Source of the DNA: Haliotis asinina
Taxonomy: Eukaryota; Mollusca; Gastropoda; Lepetellida; Haliotidae
DNA: 64,000 nucleotides
Direction: 5' to 3'
Assembly (NCBI RefSeq): GCF_037392515.1
Contig: NC_090280.1
Location: 74,264,504 to 74,328,503 of the forward strand
The translations under genes and the position numbers were made by a program. Numbering within the stretch: the stretch's first letter is position 1; each line of letters opens with the position of its first letter. Below the pieces are notes generated by a model that saw only the letters and a list, made by a program, of their open reading frames with translations, did no database searches and was not told where the DNA came from. Below are positions 22,722 through 41,264 of this stretch, one piece after another.

Positions 22722-24639
22722 GTCGATGCAGGTTCAGTTTACAATGGCTGCGAAGTTACGAGCAACCAGTTGCCTTGATAGATGTGAAAAGAAAGCTGTT
22801 CTCAAAGATCTCTGTACTCTGCATTACATACTTGGACGAACATATCTTGATGTAAGCCATGCCGCTCTACTAGTGCAGCTGCTTGCGCAATTTGTCACGA
22901 AATCATCAGCCGTAACGCGAACGTTGAATGACGGCGGTCGGTGTCATACCGTAAACATCGTGTGAACCTGTCAGGATTTCATTTCTGCGACTAACTGGCC
23001 AACCATGCATTCATAAACACATAGACGATCCTTGTAAATAATATGCAGTATACCAATTATATTGCATACTTGCGACATATTTTTTTTGCGTGTATGTGCT
23101 TTTTATCAATGTGGGTTCTTTGTTAGCAATATTCCAGCTATATCACGCCACAGTAATTGTCACCCCACAGTGTCACGTGTAAACAACTTTTGGCTATGTA
23201 TAAGAGAACATCATATGTTTTCAACCTTAATCATTACACAGTCCGTTTTATATTGAACTGTTGTTTATCGTGATATATTTTTATGATAGCATACTGGTTT
23301 TAGATCACGAGCTGTAATAATCTAGTATGTTTACTGTCTTTCAACGGCAGGTTTTTAAGTTCTAAATTTATTGATTTGAATATTGGTCACGATATGGCTG
23401 CAATATTGCAGATGTGACACTATATATTAAAGTCACTCATTCACTTGCTGTTTCTTTGATTCCACGTGCATACACTCAGACAACAATAGTACCACCTGTC
23501 ACGTGATCGTCATACGTCTTTTCCAGGAAAGCAGAATTCCAAGAGAGAAGTCGATTCTCAGTTGCCTGACGAGTATGTATATGAGGATAAATATTTTTAG
23601 CTCCACGCATAATAATCATGCCCTGATGCACACAGACACACAGTCAGTAACAGAGAGAGAGTGCGAGAGGGGACAGAAAGACACAGTGTGAGAAAGAGCA
23701 AGAGTGCGAGAGCGACAAGGGGAGAGAGAGCGGTGTGTGTGGTGGTGGGGTGGTGGTGTGGTGGTGTAGGAGGGAGATATTTAATGTGTTGAACTAGATA
23801 AAGAACGATGTACATGTATGGCACAAATGAGCACCGAGGAGGCACTGATGGGGAGACCTATATAGCCAACGCTTTACCTGTTCGCAAACACCAGGTATCG
23901 TCATGGACACCGGGTATCGTCATGGATTTTCAGCAATTCGCTCTTATAATGATTAATGTAATTTGCGTCCAAGGAAATCTTGTTAGTTGGACGTTTTGTA
24001 TAGCAGAAACACGCTTCCGTGGTTTTACATTGTCTGCCAAAACCGAGAAGTGTTGTCTCTAACGTATATACTGTCAATGATGGGTAATTACAATGAAGAT
24101 GATCATTTAATGAAGTTACATAACAACAACTAAAGAGCTCGTAAAATCAATTTAATGCCAGTAACTACATATGTAAGTAGATCATTTCACCCCGCCAGTT
24201 TCGTTGGCCCGGTGGTCGTCCGGTAGAGCGTCTGCCTACTAATCTGAAAATTCAATCTCGCTTGCATAAACATTTGTACTTTGAACTTAGTCATGAACGA
24301 TACTTTTTACTTGATTTCAAACACTCATGTATCATTTGAATCTTGATGTTCATATCAAATTAGAAAAAGTAAAACCTGGGAAGAGATCCTTCTAGCGAAA
24401 AGTGAACCTTTTCTCTCAAAAACAAAATCGTCCGATGGTTATTCTTGGAAAACAAGAGATGACGTAATACACAGTGAAGGTTTATATAGACTGATAACAT
24501 ATATCTTTCACATAAGATTCAAATCATTCGGGCACCTTAGCCTTGAATATAACAGTTCATTTCGCAGTTGTTTGTATGGTGTGGATGTCAATACACGGAT
24601 AGTGGTTAAACGCACACAGCTGTGCACATAGAGTAGTGG
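22722..24639. other. Upstream flank of the membrane-protein gene; no gene
   Basis: The proximal part should hold the minus-strand promoter, but no TATA box is clear. 23388-23448 is the end of another repeat family (CACGATATGGCTGCAATATT) also seen at 53319-53375. 23640-23770 is GA- and GT-rich low-complexity DNA. 24195-24250 has a tRNA-like stretch (GGTGGTCGTCCGGTAGAGCG) that is probably a SINE-head fragment. Confidence 0.4.
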
Positions 24640-24863
24640 GTGAGTGAGTTTAGGTTTACGCCGCACTCAGCGATATTACAGCTATATGGTGGAGGTCTGT
24701 AAATAAGTGAGCCTGGACCAGACAATCCAGTTATGAAAAGGTGAACATCTATCTATGCCATGGGGATAACATGTGTCTACCAAGTCAGCGAGCCTGACCA
24801 CCCGATCCCTTTAGTCGCCTCTTGGTTTACTTAAGATCAGGTCTAACCCGGATCTTCACGGGT
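24640..24863 (+). mobile_element. Abalone-type SINE
   Basis: GTGAGTGAGTTTAGGTTTAC to CTTCACGGGT. Diverged and missing some internal bases; no clear target-site duplication. Confidence 0.85.
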
Positions 24864-25107
24864 GGCACATTCAAGGCGGCATCGGTATAGAGCACCACGT
24901 GACCGCTACTTGAGACGTAGGTCATTTTTCACTCTGGCAACTTTTTAGGGTCTCAAACAGCAGCAGATAATGCGACGTTATGGTTATAGTAAAACCTCCA
25001 GTGGCCAAAATAGCATTGCCATCAACAATCGGTCCTAGTCTATCTCTCAAGGTATGATTAATAATCAAGCGTGCACGAATTGTACTTCAGAAACCCTTCA
25101 GCGGTCA

Positions 25108-25220
25108 GAAGAGACGACTGACGGGATCGGGTGGTCAGGATACGCTGTCATCGTATCCCAGTTGCGTAGATCTACGCTCATGACGTCAATCACTAGATTG
25201 TCTGGTCCAGACTCGATGCA
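25108..25220 (-). mobile_element. Abalone-type SINE fragment
   Basis: Reverse-oriented middle part (GGGATCGGGTGGTCAGGATA through GATTGTCTGGTCCAGACTCG). A more decayed piece follows at 25710-25800. Confidence 0.7.
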
Positions 25221-25864
25221 TGCTGCGTGTTCCTATTGCCTAGATCGATGCTCATGATGTCATTCACTAGTTTTGTCCACACGCGATTATTCACAAACGT
25301 ATTGCCAGTATTATACCGAGTTCAGCGTTAAAGCACACAGTAAATGTGAAGGGAAAAATGTGAGTTTATTAAGACGTGTAGTCGTTATTGTACAGGAGTT
25401 CGGTTTCTTCCGGACGAAAAGGGTTGTACGAAGTTATCACATATACTGCATTCCGGTATATAGTGATTATTTTCAACTTCTTCTAAACAACTGCAGCAGA
25501 GTAATATTAAGATATGTAAAACATAATATCCACTAACGTTACGTAACTGTAATTTTGTAACTGTACAAAAGGTATGTTTGTTCTGTATGTTTTATAGCAT
25601 TATTTGCATTTAACAGAAGTCAAGGACTTCTGTTTGTATTTCTCCATTTGAAAAAAAGTCACCAACAAGTTAACACATGATATTCAGAAGATGAAAGTGG
25701 CAACATTGTTCACCAAACCATACTCGTCACAGACTGATTCGACTGGTGCATGACGTCGTATTTCACGTGCGTAGACTGATGTTCATGATGTTGATCCCTG
25801 GATGCTTATGATCTTTGTAAGGTACACATGACCGTCGTACTACAAAGGCTGTCTCTCAATGAAG

Positions 25865-32645
<6,781 letters not shown>

Positions 32646-32717
32646 ACTTTACAGCTGCACCTGGAAACAAACAGCATCAGTTGAGGGATTTTAGCATTAT
32701 CACGAGGAAGGATATTG

Positions 32718-32797
32718 GAAATAGACCTCACGTATTATCCAAGTGGGGAATCGAACCTTGGTCTCCGACGTGACGTGATGGCATTAACTAGTAGGGT
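32718..32797 (+). mobile_element. tRNA-headed SINE fragment
   Basis: AGTGGGGAATCGAACCTTGG with the flanking family sequence. It lacks the GTGAG start. Confidence 0.6.
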
Positions 32798-32914
32798 TTC
32801 TGCTTGAGTTTCTTCATTTATCTCTCTGCTGCAATATACAGATGAAACTAGTCATGTATATACAGCCCATCAATAGTTTAGACTCACTAGTGCAAATGTA
32901 GCCACTTATCTCAG

Positions 32915-33180
32915 GACCCGTGAAGGTCCCGGGGTAGAACAGGCCTTCAGCAACCCATGCTTGCCAAAAAAGGCGACTATGCTTGTCGTAAGAGGCGACT
33001 AACGGGATCGAGTGGTCAGACTCGCTGACTTGGTTGACACATGTCATCGGTTCCCAATTGCGCAGATCGATGCTCATTTTATTCATCACTGGATTGTCTG
33101 GTCCAGACTCGATTATTTACAGACCGCCGCCAAATAGCTGGAATATTGCTGAGTGCGGCGTAAAAATAACCTCACTCACT
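32915..33180 (-). mobile_element. Abalone-type SINE, full length, with target-site duplication
   Basis: 266 bp, reverse orientation, from GACCCGTGAAGG to CTCACTCACT. Flanked by CACTTATCTCAG at 32903-32914 and 33181-33192. Confidence 0.92.
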
Positions 33181-33192
33181 CACTTATCTCAG

Positions 33193-34050
33193 TCAACTGT
33201 TCAAAATTAGATTTTGTAAGATATCCCACTACGTTTAAAAGGTTGCAATGTGAAAGAAATCGGTAACGTGAAACAGATTATTGTCATGAGTTAAATACAT
33301 GATGAAACAATGAAAGTCTCAAGATGGGTAGTATACATACCTTCTTTGAGTGGCATTTAGAAGCCATTATGATGACGAGGAACACTTTTTATTACAACAG
33401 AGGCGACGCTGACACCATTATCAAGCATGTATTGAAAATAAGCAAGATCGTTCCTCTTTATATTTGTACAGCTTAACACATGGCGAGGGTGTTTCGTGAA
33501 CCACATGAGGAGAGCAAGGAGCTTCCAGAATTTTTTTGGCTGTAGTAGTTTGCTAAAATGACCAAAATTTATTCCATTGCCCCATAGTGGATGAGTGGAT
33601 GTTATGCCGCTTTCAGCGGAAATGGGCTTCACACATTATGTACCCATGTGTGGAATGGAACTCCTGTGTTCGGCGTGACGAGCGAACGCTTTGGCCGCCA
33701 GGCCCAGTTAGAAATATATAAGGCGGCGGTGTGTATTAATAGACCGGAGCATCCAGGGATCAACATCATGAGCATTCCTCTACCAAAAATAATTAGACCA
33801 GAAGAATGACTACAAAGCCGACTGGGTGATATCCGATCCACATCCAGCTGCCTGAGCTGGAGTTCGTTGTAATATGTTGAACTGGGCTACAGCCATACTG
33901 GCTAATATGTCACAATATCAGCTTCCATTGATGCTTTCTAAGTGACGCTAGAGATTCAAACGGCATTCAACAAGTTAAATTCTGAGATACTTCGGTGAAA
34001 GATCAAAGGCGCCGACAAAATTGTATCAGACGCTAATGTACACTTTTTGC
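33193..34050. other. No coding gene; SULT-A upstream region
   Basis: Contains the candidate UTR exon and, at 33590-33707, a tRNA-headed SINE fragment (TGTGTGGAATGGAACTCCTG, then TTCGGCGTGACGAGCGAACG). Confidence 0.45.
33340..33363 (-). other. Candidate 5' UTR exon end of SULT-A
   Basis: On the minus strand, ATGGCTTCTAAATGCCACTC is followed by AAAGAAG/GTATGT, a good donor. Joining it to the acceptor before exon 1 would create a short upstream open frame of 12 codons that stops before the main ATG. Support is only the donor and the position. Confidence 0.3.
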
Positions 34051-34144
34051 ATTACGTCACAATGTGTTGACGTCACTGCGCCATTCCAGTCTGAACCCTC
34101 GTAATCGAACTTATTTGCATTACGTCACAATGTGCCTGACGTCA
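34051..34144. promoter_or_regulatory. Paired CRE-like sites
   Basis: TGACGTCA palindromes at 34068-34075 and 34137-34144, each preceded by GCATTACGTCACAATGTG. TGACGTCA is the full CREB/ATF site. They lie about 700 bp upstream of the candidate SULT-A UTR exon. Function is inferred. Confidence 0.4.
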
Positions 34145-34271
34145 CGGTGCATGTTAGCTTGGGTCTGCTGGTAGTCAGAAATAGACTCTTCGGACTCACA
34201 GTCAGTACACTGAAGTGCTCATCAGCACCATCAGCTTGCAACAAAGCATCAAGGTATTGTTCTCAGAGAGA

Positions 34272-34940
34272 TTGTAAGTGAGTTACAGGTGTTGGTCACA
34301 GTAGTAGTATTTCAGCCATATCGTGACTAAAATAACTACAAATTCATGCTAAATGCGCACATTTAAAGACACATGTCTACGAAGGGCAGTAAAACCAACT
34401 AGAACATCACAATATCAAGAATTATAAAACTAGAATATATATCTATACAGTATAAACTGACGGGCAAAAGAAACTTTCCGTGTACTGTTTATACAATTAC
34501 GGAAAAAATAACATAAAACATGTGAGGAAAAATAGCTATACTGCTTCAATAATCAATTAGGCACATTTCACACAATAAAATACGGTTTTTAAGCATTCCA
34601 TTTCATCAGAGGAGACACAGTTTGCCACATGGGGTGAAAAGTGAACTGTGTTATTCGTACCCCTCTCTCCATTACATGACACGTGCTCTTCATGTGTGAT
34701 GACTTTTTTTATAGACACTGTTGGAGCATTGTCCCAAGCAGTGACTTTATTATAGCTTAAAAATATTGCATATTGTACTTTTATTTTATCGATCATTAAT
34801 AAGGGTGTTCTCTTTCTTATGCCCATTTGTTTAGATCCCCATACTTGGGGCCATGGAGACTTACTGTACATTTGCTCCTTGAATGGACCCTAGACGGATA
34901 TACTCCGTCCGTTCAGCCGCCGGCTGCTGAACATACTATG
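34272..34940 (+). mobile_element. Third interspersed repeat family, interrupted copy
   Basis: 34272-34345 (GTGAGTTACAGG through CAGCCATATCGTGAC) and 34830-34935 (TAGATCCCCATACTTGG through CAGCCGCCGGCTGCTGA) match the two ends of 54236-54600. About 470 bp between them is unrelated and probably a later insertion; it contains CGATCATTAATAAGGGTGTTC, which is also the edge of the Tc1 relic at 2572. Confidence 0.55.
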
Positions 34941-35519
34941 ACTAGAATTGTGGTCGGTTACAACCGAACATACTTACGTATGAGTCAGTGGAGCAATAGA
35001 TTTGGATATCATTACATCACTACCGCATACGACAACAGTACTCACGTGGTGTGTTTCCGACAGGAGAGACGACATAAGAGCTGAGTACTATAAATACAGA
35101 TATATAAATAGAATGCCACCTGTTGTTTTTATCAGCACCATCAGCTGACACTGCGTGGAAAATATTATCTCGATCTGTAAATTCTGACAGTTAAGTTATA
35201 TGGATTTTGATGTGCTTGCGCGTATCATTTATTGACAATTATCACATTATTTTACTCCTGTTAGTTTACTAACTTATTTAACGATATTTTGCGGTAATAG
35301 GTTTCGGTGTACCTGCTCCTTAATGGCTGAGGGTGTCCGTCCTGTTGTCGCGAAATAGAATGCAATTGACATGTAATTTCCCATGTGTACTCAGGCACAG
35401 TGTCAAGCAGAAGTACTTACAGCCAAATAAACCTTTCAGCGTGAGTGTTGCAGTGAAGTGAAGTCAAATACGGATGGTGTCTAATGACACATGTCTTTAC
35501 TGGAGATGAAAACTTCACT
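34941..35519. other. No recognisable gene
   Basis: Short AT-rich stretch with no repeat match seen inside the window. Confidence 0.35.
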
Positions 35520-36330
35520 CTCAATTAACCATGACACTGGAAAGTCACAACATCAGGTATCACACACAGTATCACATGTGACCTCCGTGGGCATCGGGAC
35601 AAGCCTGTACTCGTCCACCTACTCATGGAAATCGTAAGTCGTTTGTTGACGTCTTGTGGAATTATTGCCCATTCGTCTTGGAGAGCCTGTTCGAGCTGTC
35701 GCATGTTGACTGGCTGCTGCTGTCGGAGTTGTCTTCCGAGATGGTCCCACAATAAATAAACGTTCTGTCCGGCTAAGGTCGAGTGAACGAAACGGTCACA
35801 GCAAAACGTCAAAATTATGGCGTTGGAGAAAGTCTGTGGTGAGTCCTGCAGTGTGGGGTCTGGCGTTAGCATGATGGGGAAGAATTTCTGGGTACGTCAA
35901 GTCGGAACACCTCATCACAATATCTTTGGGCATTCATTTCGGGCATGTAAGTTGAATTGTTACTACACGTGTCTTCTGACCAGCGTAAATTGCTCCCCAA
36001 ACCATAACACCTTCACAACCAAGGGTGTGAACATCTTGTAAGGAGTTTGGTGCCAACCTGAAGTCGATGCACCCTCAGGCTACCGTCAGCATTAAACAGA
36101 TAGAATCTCCTCTCGTCACTGAAGAGGACATGTGACCAGTAGTTCGTCTCCTTCCTATGACGCTGTTGATGCAGTGACTCAGTGCTGTCGCTAATGATGA
36201 CGTCAGAGTCAACATCCGATTGCGAAAATGGATAACCCAGGGACAACGGTCTTTTCCGGTGTAGTGGACGTCCACTGCGTTGGTAAGCTGTCTGGCCTCA
36301 TTGCTGAAAGTCTAGTTTAAACAGTCGAAT
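35520..36330 (-). mobile_element. Tc1-like transposon relic
   Basis: Minus-strand pieces: NYWSHVLFSDERRFYLFNAD (first catalytic Asp region) and FVHSTLAGQNVYLLWDHLGR followed by VNMRQLEQALQDEWAIIPQD (C-terminus). The middle, with the second Asp, is lost or scrambled. Several frameshifts. Confidence 0.75.
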
Positions 36331-36399
36331 TATGGTTTGGCTGGGGCAAATAACGTAAAGCCAAATCTGGAGTCAATATAAACTAAATGCATTAATATG

Positions 36400-37115
36400 G
36401 ATCGGGAAGACCATGATTCACCATACCAGACCAAGATCGCTACATCCGGGTATCCCACCTGCTTGACTACCATCGATTTGGAGCCCGGAAAGTATCCGAT
36501 CAGACATTCAGGATCAGACTCCGAGAGGCGGGTCTGCGTGCCTGACATTCAGAATCAGCCCCTCTCTGACGATGATTACATCAACGTCCTCGAGTCAGAC
36601 GGTGTAGCTCGGTGCAGCCATGGAACCTTGGGAACTGGAGGCACATTTGGTTCAGTGATAAATCGCGTGTCTACAGACCACGTAATGACCGTTTTACATC
36701 CATATGCATCCAGCAAATTATCAGATTTGGTGAAGATGGTGTCAACGTGTGAGGAGCCATCGCATACGTAGGCAGATCGGAATTGGTGCTCATCAATTCA
36801 ATCTAAGGGCCGCGCGATCTATCGACCAGATTCCACCCCGTCATGTACCTCGCCTTGTTGACCACCAGAGGAGGCTGTTTCAACAGGGCAACACCAGATC
36901 TTACAGAGCACGTGCTGCAGCGGACTACCTGGCCAATAGCAACGCTAATGTCCTCCTGGTCTAGATCCCCGGATCTGAACCCAACTGAATATCCGCGGGA
37001 TCGGATCGATACACGTGTACGCTGACGTCGTAATCCGCCATTGAAGCCTTTAACAGTTGTTCAACATGCTACAGGGAGAATGGAGAAGGATTCCACAACG
37101 AAATATCAAATATCA
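36400..37115 (+). mobile_element. Tc1-like transposon relic, opposite orientation
   Basis: Plus-strand pieces in changing frames: DQDRYIRVSHLLDYHRFGAR, NWRHIWFSD (first Asp), GAIAYVGRSELVLIN, RAAADYLANSNANVLL, and RSPDLNPTEYPRD at the final catalytic site, where Glu of NPIEHLWD stays as E. At least four frameshifts or stops. It adjoins the previous relic head to head. Confidence 0.8.
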
Positions 37116-38563
37116 ATAACTGATTCGCGGGGTTCTAGTGAAATTGTAAACAGGGACCACTATCTTTGCTATGTCATGTTTACCTAAATCACAATAGGTA
37201 AGCCTTGACCCTGACCCTGATAGTGACATTTGATCAGAAAGCTCGTGCTCCAAGGGTATTCCGGCTCATTCACATTCTCTGCAACCTTGAAGGGATTTTC
37301 TTATACAAATGACGGCAGGTAATTCAATTCAAGGCCCCGCCTCTCCACAGAAATGATGACATTTTCAAAGACGGGTTTTATAGGCACTTATATAACAGCT
37401 GTTGACATTTACCTTTATTTTGCATGTCAACAAAATAGTACTCGATTTTGCAATGCCAACAGGACTTTATGGCGTGATTTTGAAACGCACAAACAAATGC
37501 AAAACTGTATGAGAAAATTAAGAACATCTAAGACTTTCCATCTGGTTGTAGTTGAAGTGAATAATTGTGCTATTTCGATTTTTATTTACTGCAATCAGAT
37601 CGCTTTCAGACTGGATTATATTATGCATGGGCGGATCCAGGAAATTTGAAAAGGGCGCAGAGACCTCGAACCCACTGAACCGTCCATTTACTCCGCCAAA
37701 GCAAAACAAAATCCTTCAACCGTCTCACTTCACCATTATGGCCAACTTTCTCTATGACTGGGGGCTGGGGTCATGATGATTTTTACACAGGGGCATGTGC
37801 AATGTGAATTACACCTCCCCTTAACTGCCTCTCCCCCCCCCCCCCCCCCACCCCCTCCAATGCACGTGTACAAAACTGATAACCCCGCGACCTCCTGAAG
37901 ACAAAATGGCTAACCAGGTGCCCCTTGAATTCATCATCATCAACCAAATTATTAACGCTGCCTAGTGACAAAATGCGTTTAGCAAATATAACTCTGTAGT
38001 AACAAATACAAAAGTCTTAATTTGAGATTTGTCATTATCTGGTAATAACTATGTGTATGAATGATATGTGGACATTTTATGCAAAGTCTCACCTTCTAAC
38101 AGACGCTGGGTGCCTACTTTAAATGAAGCCCAGGATCGCACTACTTGAAATGCCTCAAATGTATGGGTTTTGTTAGTGGAGCACGTTAAATCTTATCAGT
38201 AGGTAATGGATACTGTCACTGAAAATGGGATAATTCGTATTCACGTCACTTTAGGGGTATCGTTTGACCTCTGACATACGTCTGGCAAATCAGCAAAGCG
38301 TGGTCGGCCTTCTAATTGGTTCAAATTGCCTCGGTTTGGGGTCGCATTTGAGTCATATATTTGTAATGGTATAGAATTGTGTTATGAGGCCGCATGACGA
38401 TTCAGACGTGTGCAACTATATACAAGGACAGGATAACGTGTGGTTTGAAAATAAACTGCTTTCTCATCGAGGCGGTGGGGGGTCAAGGATAGTTTATAGC
38501 TGTTTATATGAGGATCTTTCATGCAATCATTCTCCCACCAACCAACAGTGTTGCATATATATG
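37116..38563. other. Intergenic, no gene
   Basis: A poly-C run lies at 37832-37849. ATGGGCGGATCCAGG at 37626 looks like a terminal repeat of an unidentified DNA element, but no partner was found. Confidence 0.35.
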
Positions 38564-38745
38564 TAGGGGTGGTGGGATAGCATAGTGGGTTGGGCGTTCG
38601 CTCTTCACGCTGAAGACCCGCGTTTGATTCCTCACATGAGCACATTGTGTGAAGCCCATTACTGGTGTCACCCGCCATTCTTGCGTGACCCGCCGCTGGA
38701 ATACATATATCTAAAAGTGGTGTAAAACCATACTCACTCACTCAC
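38564..38745 (-). mobile_element. tRNA-headed SINE (second family), near full length
   Basis: Head GGTGGGATAGCATAGTGGGT with B-box-like CGCGTTTGATTCC, body with AAGCCCATTACTGGTGTCAC, end TGTAAAACCATACTCACTCA. Good view of the tRNA-like head. Confidence 0.75.
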
Positions 38746-39114
38746 GTGTATATGAACATGGAAAATGTATTAAAAACTGCTGGCAGCTTTCGCCACTCAA
38801 ACATTTTTATTTCAAGGTTTAATGCAAGCGGGTCAGAAGCACAACGTTATAGTCGAGATATCCATTAACAACAGGTGTCTCACATGTTGACAGTTGACTA
38901 AATTTCAGCTGTATATCGTTTCATGACGTAAATAGGGCTTAGGTTGTGAAACTTGATCGGGTGTAGTCGCTAGCAAGCGTGTCTTTCTCTGAATCTTCTT
39001 TGTTTCTTTTTTAAGACAGCAGCAATAATATCGCTATAACCCTGTCAAAATGGGGCTAAAGACATTCCATTTCATGAACGCCTATAATTGACATTTTCCT
39101 TTCCTCTGTAAACA

Positions 39115-39282
39115 GGAGCCGTGAAGATCTCGGGGTAGAATAGGCCTTCAGCAACCAATGCTTGCCACAACAGATGACTGTGCTCACTCGCTCACTCACT
39201 CACTCACTCACTCACTCACTCACTCACTCACTCACTCACTCACTCACTCACTCACTCACTCACTCACTCACTCACTCACTCT
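39115..39282 (-). repeat. SINE remnant expanded into a CACT microsatellite
   Basis: 39115-39180 is the reverse-oriented CGTGAAG...GGTAGAATAGGCCTTCAGCA end of the abalone SINE. It runs into about 24 units of ACTC at 39183-39282, the same tetranucleotide that forms the other SINE end. The SINE middle is gone. Confidence 0.85.
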
Positions 39283-39433
39283 GTAAACAGCTTTAAGGCG
39301 CCATGAGTATGCTTGAGTGGTTTGACACTAGCGCTTCAAAAATATCCACTAATTTTATATGGCGGCGGTTTGCAAACAGGCGAGCCTGGACGAGGCAATC
39401 AACATCATGAACATCTTTCTGTATAGCTGGGGT

Positions 39434-39650
39434 TGAGTGAGTGAGTGAGTTTAGTTTTACCCCGCACACAGCAATATTCCAGCTATATGGAGTCGGTCTG
39501 TAAATAATCGAGTTTGGACCGGACTATCCACTGATCAACAGCATGAGCATCGATTTACACAACTGGGATACGATGGCATGTGTCAACCAATTCAGCGAGC
39601 CTGAACACCCGATCCCGTTAGTCGCATCTTACAAGTATGGGTTTTTGAAC
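39434..39650 (+). mobile_element. Abalone-type SINE, 3' part missing
   Basis: TGAGTGAGTGAGTGAGTTTA through GATCCCGTTAGTCGCATCTT, then a shortened end. A further decayed piece (AATCCGGACCAAACAATCCA) is at 40140-40180. Confidence 0.8.
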
Positions 39651-41108
39651 ACCGATTGCGCATGACAAATGAAGAGGCACTAACATGCACATTAGGTCAG
39701 GTGATTCAGGTATTGACGATAGGACACCACTCATGTAGAGCCATAACGTCAGTGAGAAACTGAGGTGAAACAAAAAAATATATCTGCATCACAAATTAAT
39801 ATAAACATTGGTAATGCACTTGTGTGTGGTAATTCACTTGTCTGTGTATGAGGTCCGTCCAGGTCACCAAACTAGGTAACGTGCAATTTGAAAATGTCTT
39901 TGCCAGCGGTGCTGTGTGAGATTGCTTTATGTGAAATATTCTCTGTTGATATTTCCCATATCAAAAACGCTGAAGAATTCACTATATCATCATATGATCA
40001 GTGATAATCTCTGAATAGTGATAAATACCCAGCAAAACGGTTGCTGACGAGATCCATTAATAGATCCAGTATAGCGAACGCAAGTTATTTGTCATTCGTA
40101 TGTGTTGTGTAACGCCGTACTTAACCATGTCTCAGCCACAATCCGGACCAAACAATCCAGTGATTGATAGCACCATCATTCGTCAACGTTATTCGTAATA
40201 GTCCATTAATATTGCGCTTTTATCCACGCGCATTGCATGCTCAAAGTGCTGGCATATTATCCCTGGTCAGAACAGTACAGGACACTCTCTGTGAGGAATA
40301 CAATCGGTCGCTGTCAAGCGCTCAAGATTTAAATTCGGACTACCATCGTAACAAACCAGGTACCCAGTGGTACTGCTCGGTGGAGACAATTTTGTACTAA
40401 GTCACTTGTGTAAGGTGAGACCACATGTATCACACGTGCTTGGTTGTGAGGCAGGACTGAAGTCCCAAAAACTGTCAAAAGTCAATTGCAAACTGCCAAA
40501 CACGGTCACCCTTCCGAGGACTTTCCGGGCTGAAATTTTCTGAACTTCAACTGAGTGTGGTCAGAGCTCTGCGCACAGGACCACACACCGTAGGTTGGGG
40601 ACCGTGTTGGCACGTTTGGTCGTGGTCAAGCACGCTAGGTCACTATTATAAGACAGTAGGATGATTTATTTTGGTATCACATTAAAACAGAGATGAGGCT
40701 GTTGAGTCCCTTTAAGCATTAATCGTGACAGAGTAAAGGATCTATGTCTGGATTTTCTTTGAGTAGTATATATACAATGTCCCAGTTGTAAGTTCTTGTG
40801 CCAGATGTGTGGTGTATCATTTGCATGTATATGTCTACATGTTACGGAATGCACAGTGGAACTTACTACATTTAAATTAAATATTGCACATTTAATTTTG
40901 TGCCTGATAAACACTGTTTCGAAGTATGTATTTAAAGCGCACTACCTTGTATATTTTTTTATTCACATCTGCAACTGTCCGTATGATCTTTTATACACAT
41001 GCTCGGCCCTTTCACTAGAATCATCAACCATTGTTTGTGAAAATCTGTCAAAACCACATTACAAAACGTTTACGTTTCAAATAATCTGCTTTGTCGTACG
41101 TTTGACAT
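39651..41108. other. Intergenic, no gene
   Basis: AT-rich; only a SINE scrap near 40140 was recognised. Confidence 0.35.
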
Positions 41109-41264
41109 GACTCCATAGTGGTTAAAGCGTTCGTCCGTCAAGCCGAAGAACCGGGTTTAGATACCTCACCATGGTGCAATATGCCAAGCTCATTTCTGGT
41201 GTCCCACGCCGTGTTATTGCTAGAACGTTGCTAAAAGCGACGTAAAACTTACCTCGCTCACTCC
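41109..41264 (-). mobile_element. tRNA-headed SINE (second family)
   Basis: CCATAGTGGTTAAAGCGTTC (A-box side), GAACCGGGTTTAGATACC (decayed B box), then AAAAGCGACGTAAAACTTAC at the end. Confidence 0.75.

Noticed and set aside
36330-36548. 72-codon minus-strand frame
   Set aside because: Antisense to the Tc1 relic at 36400-37115.
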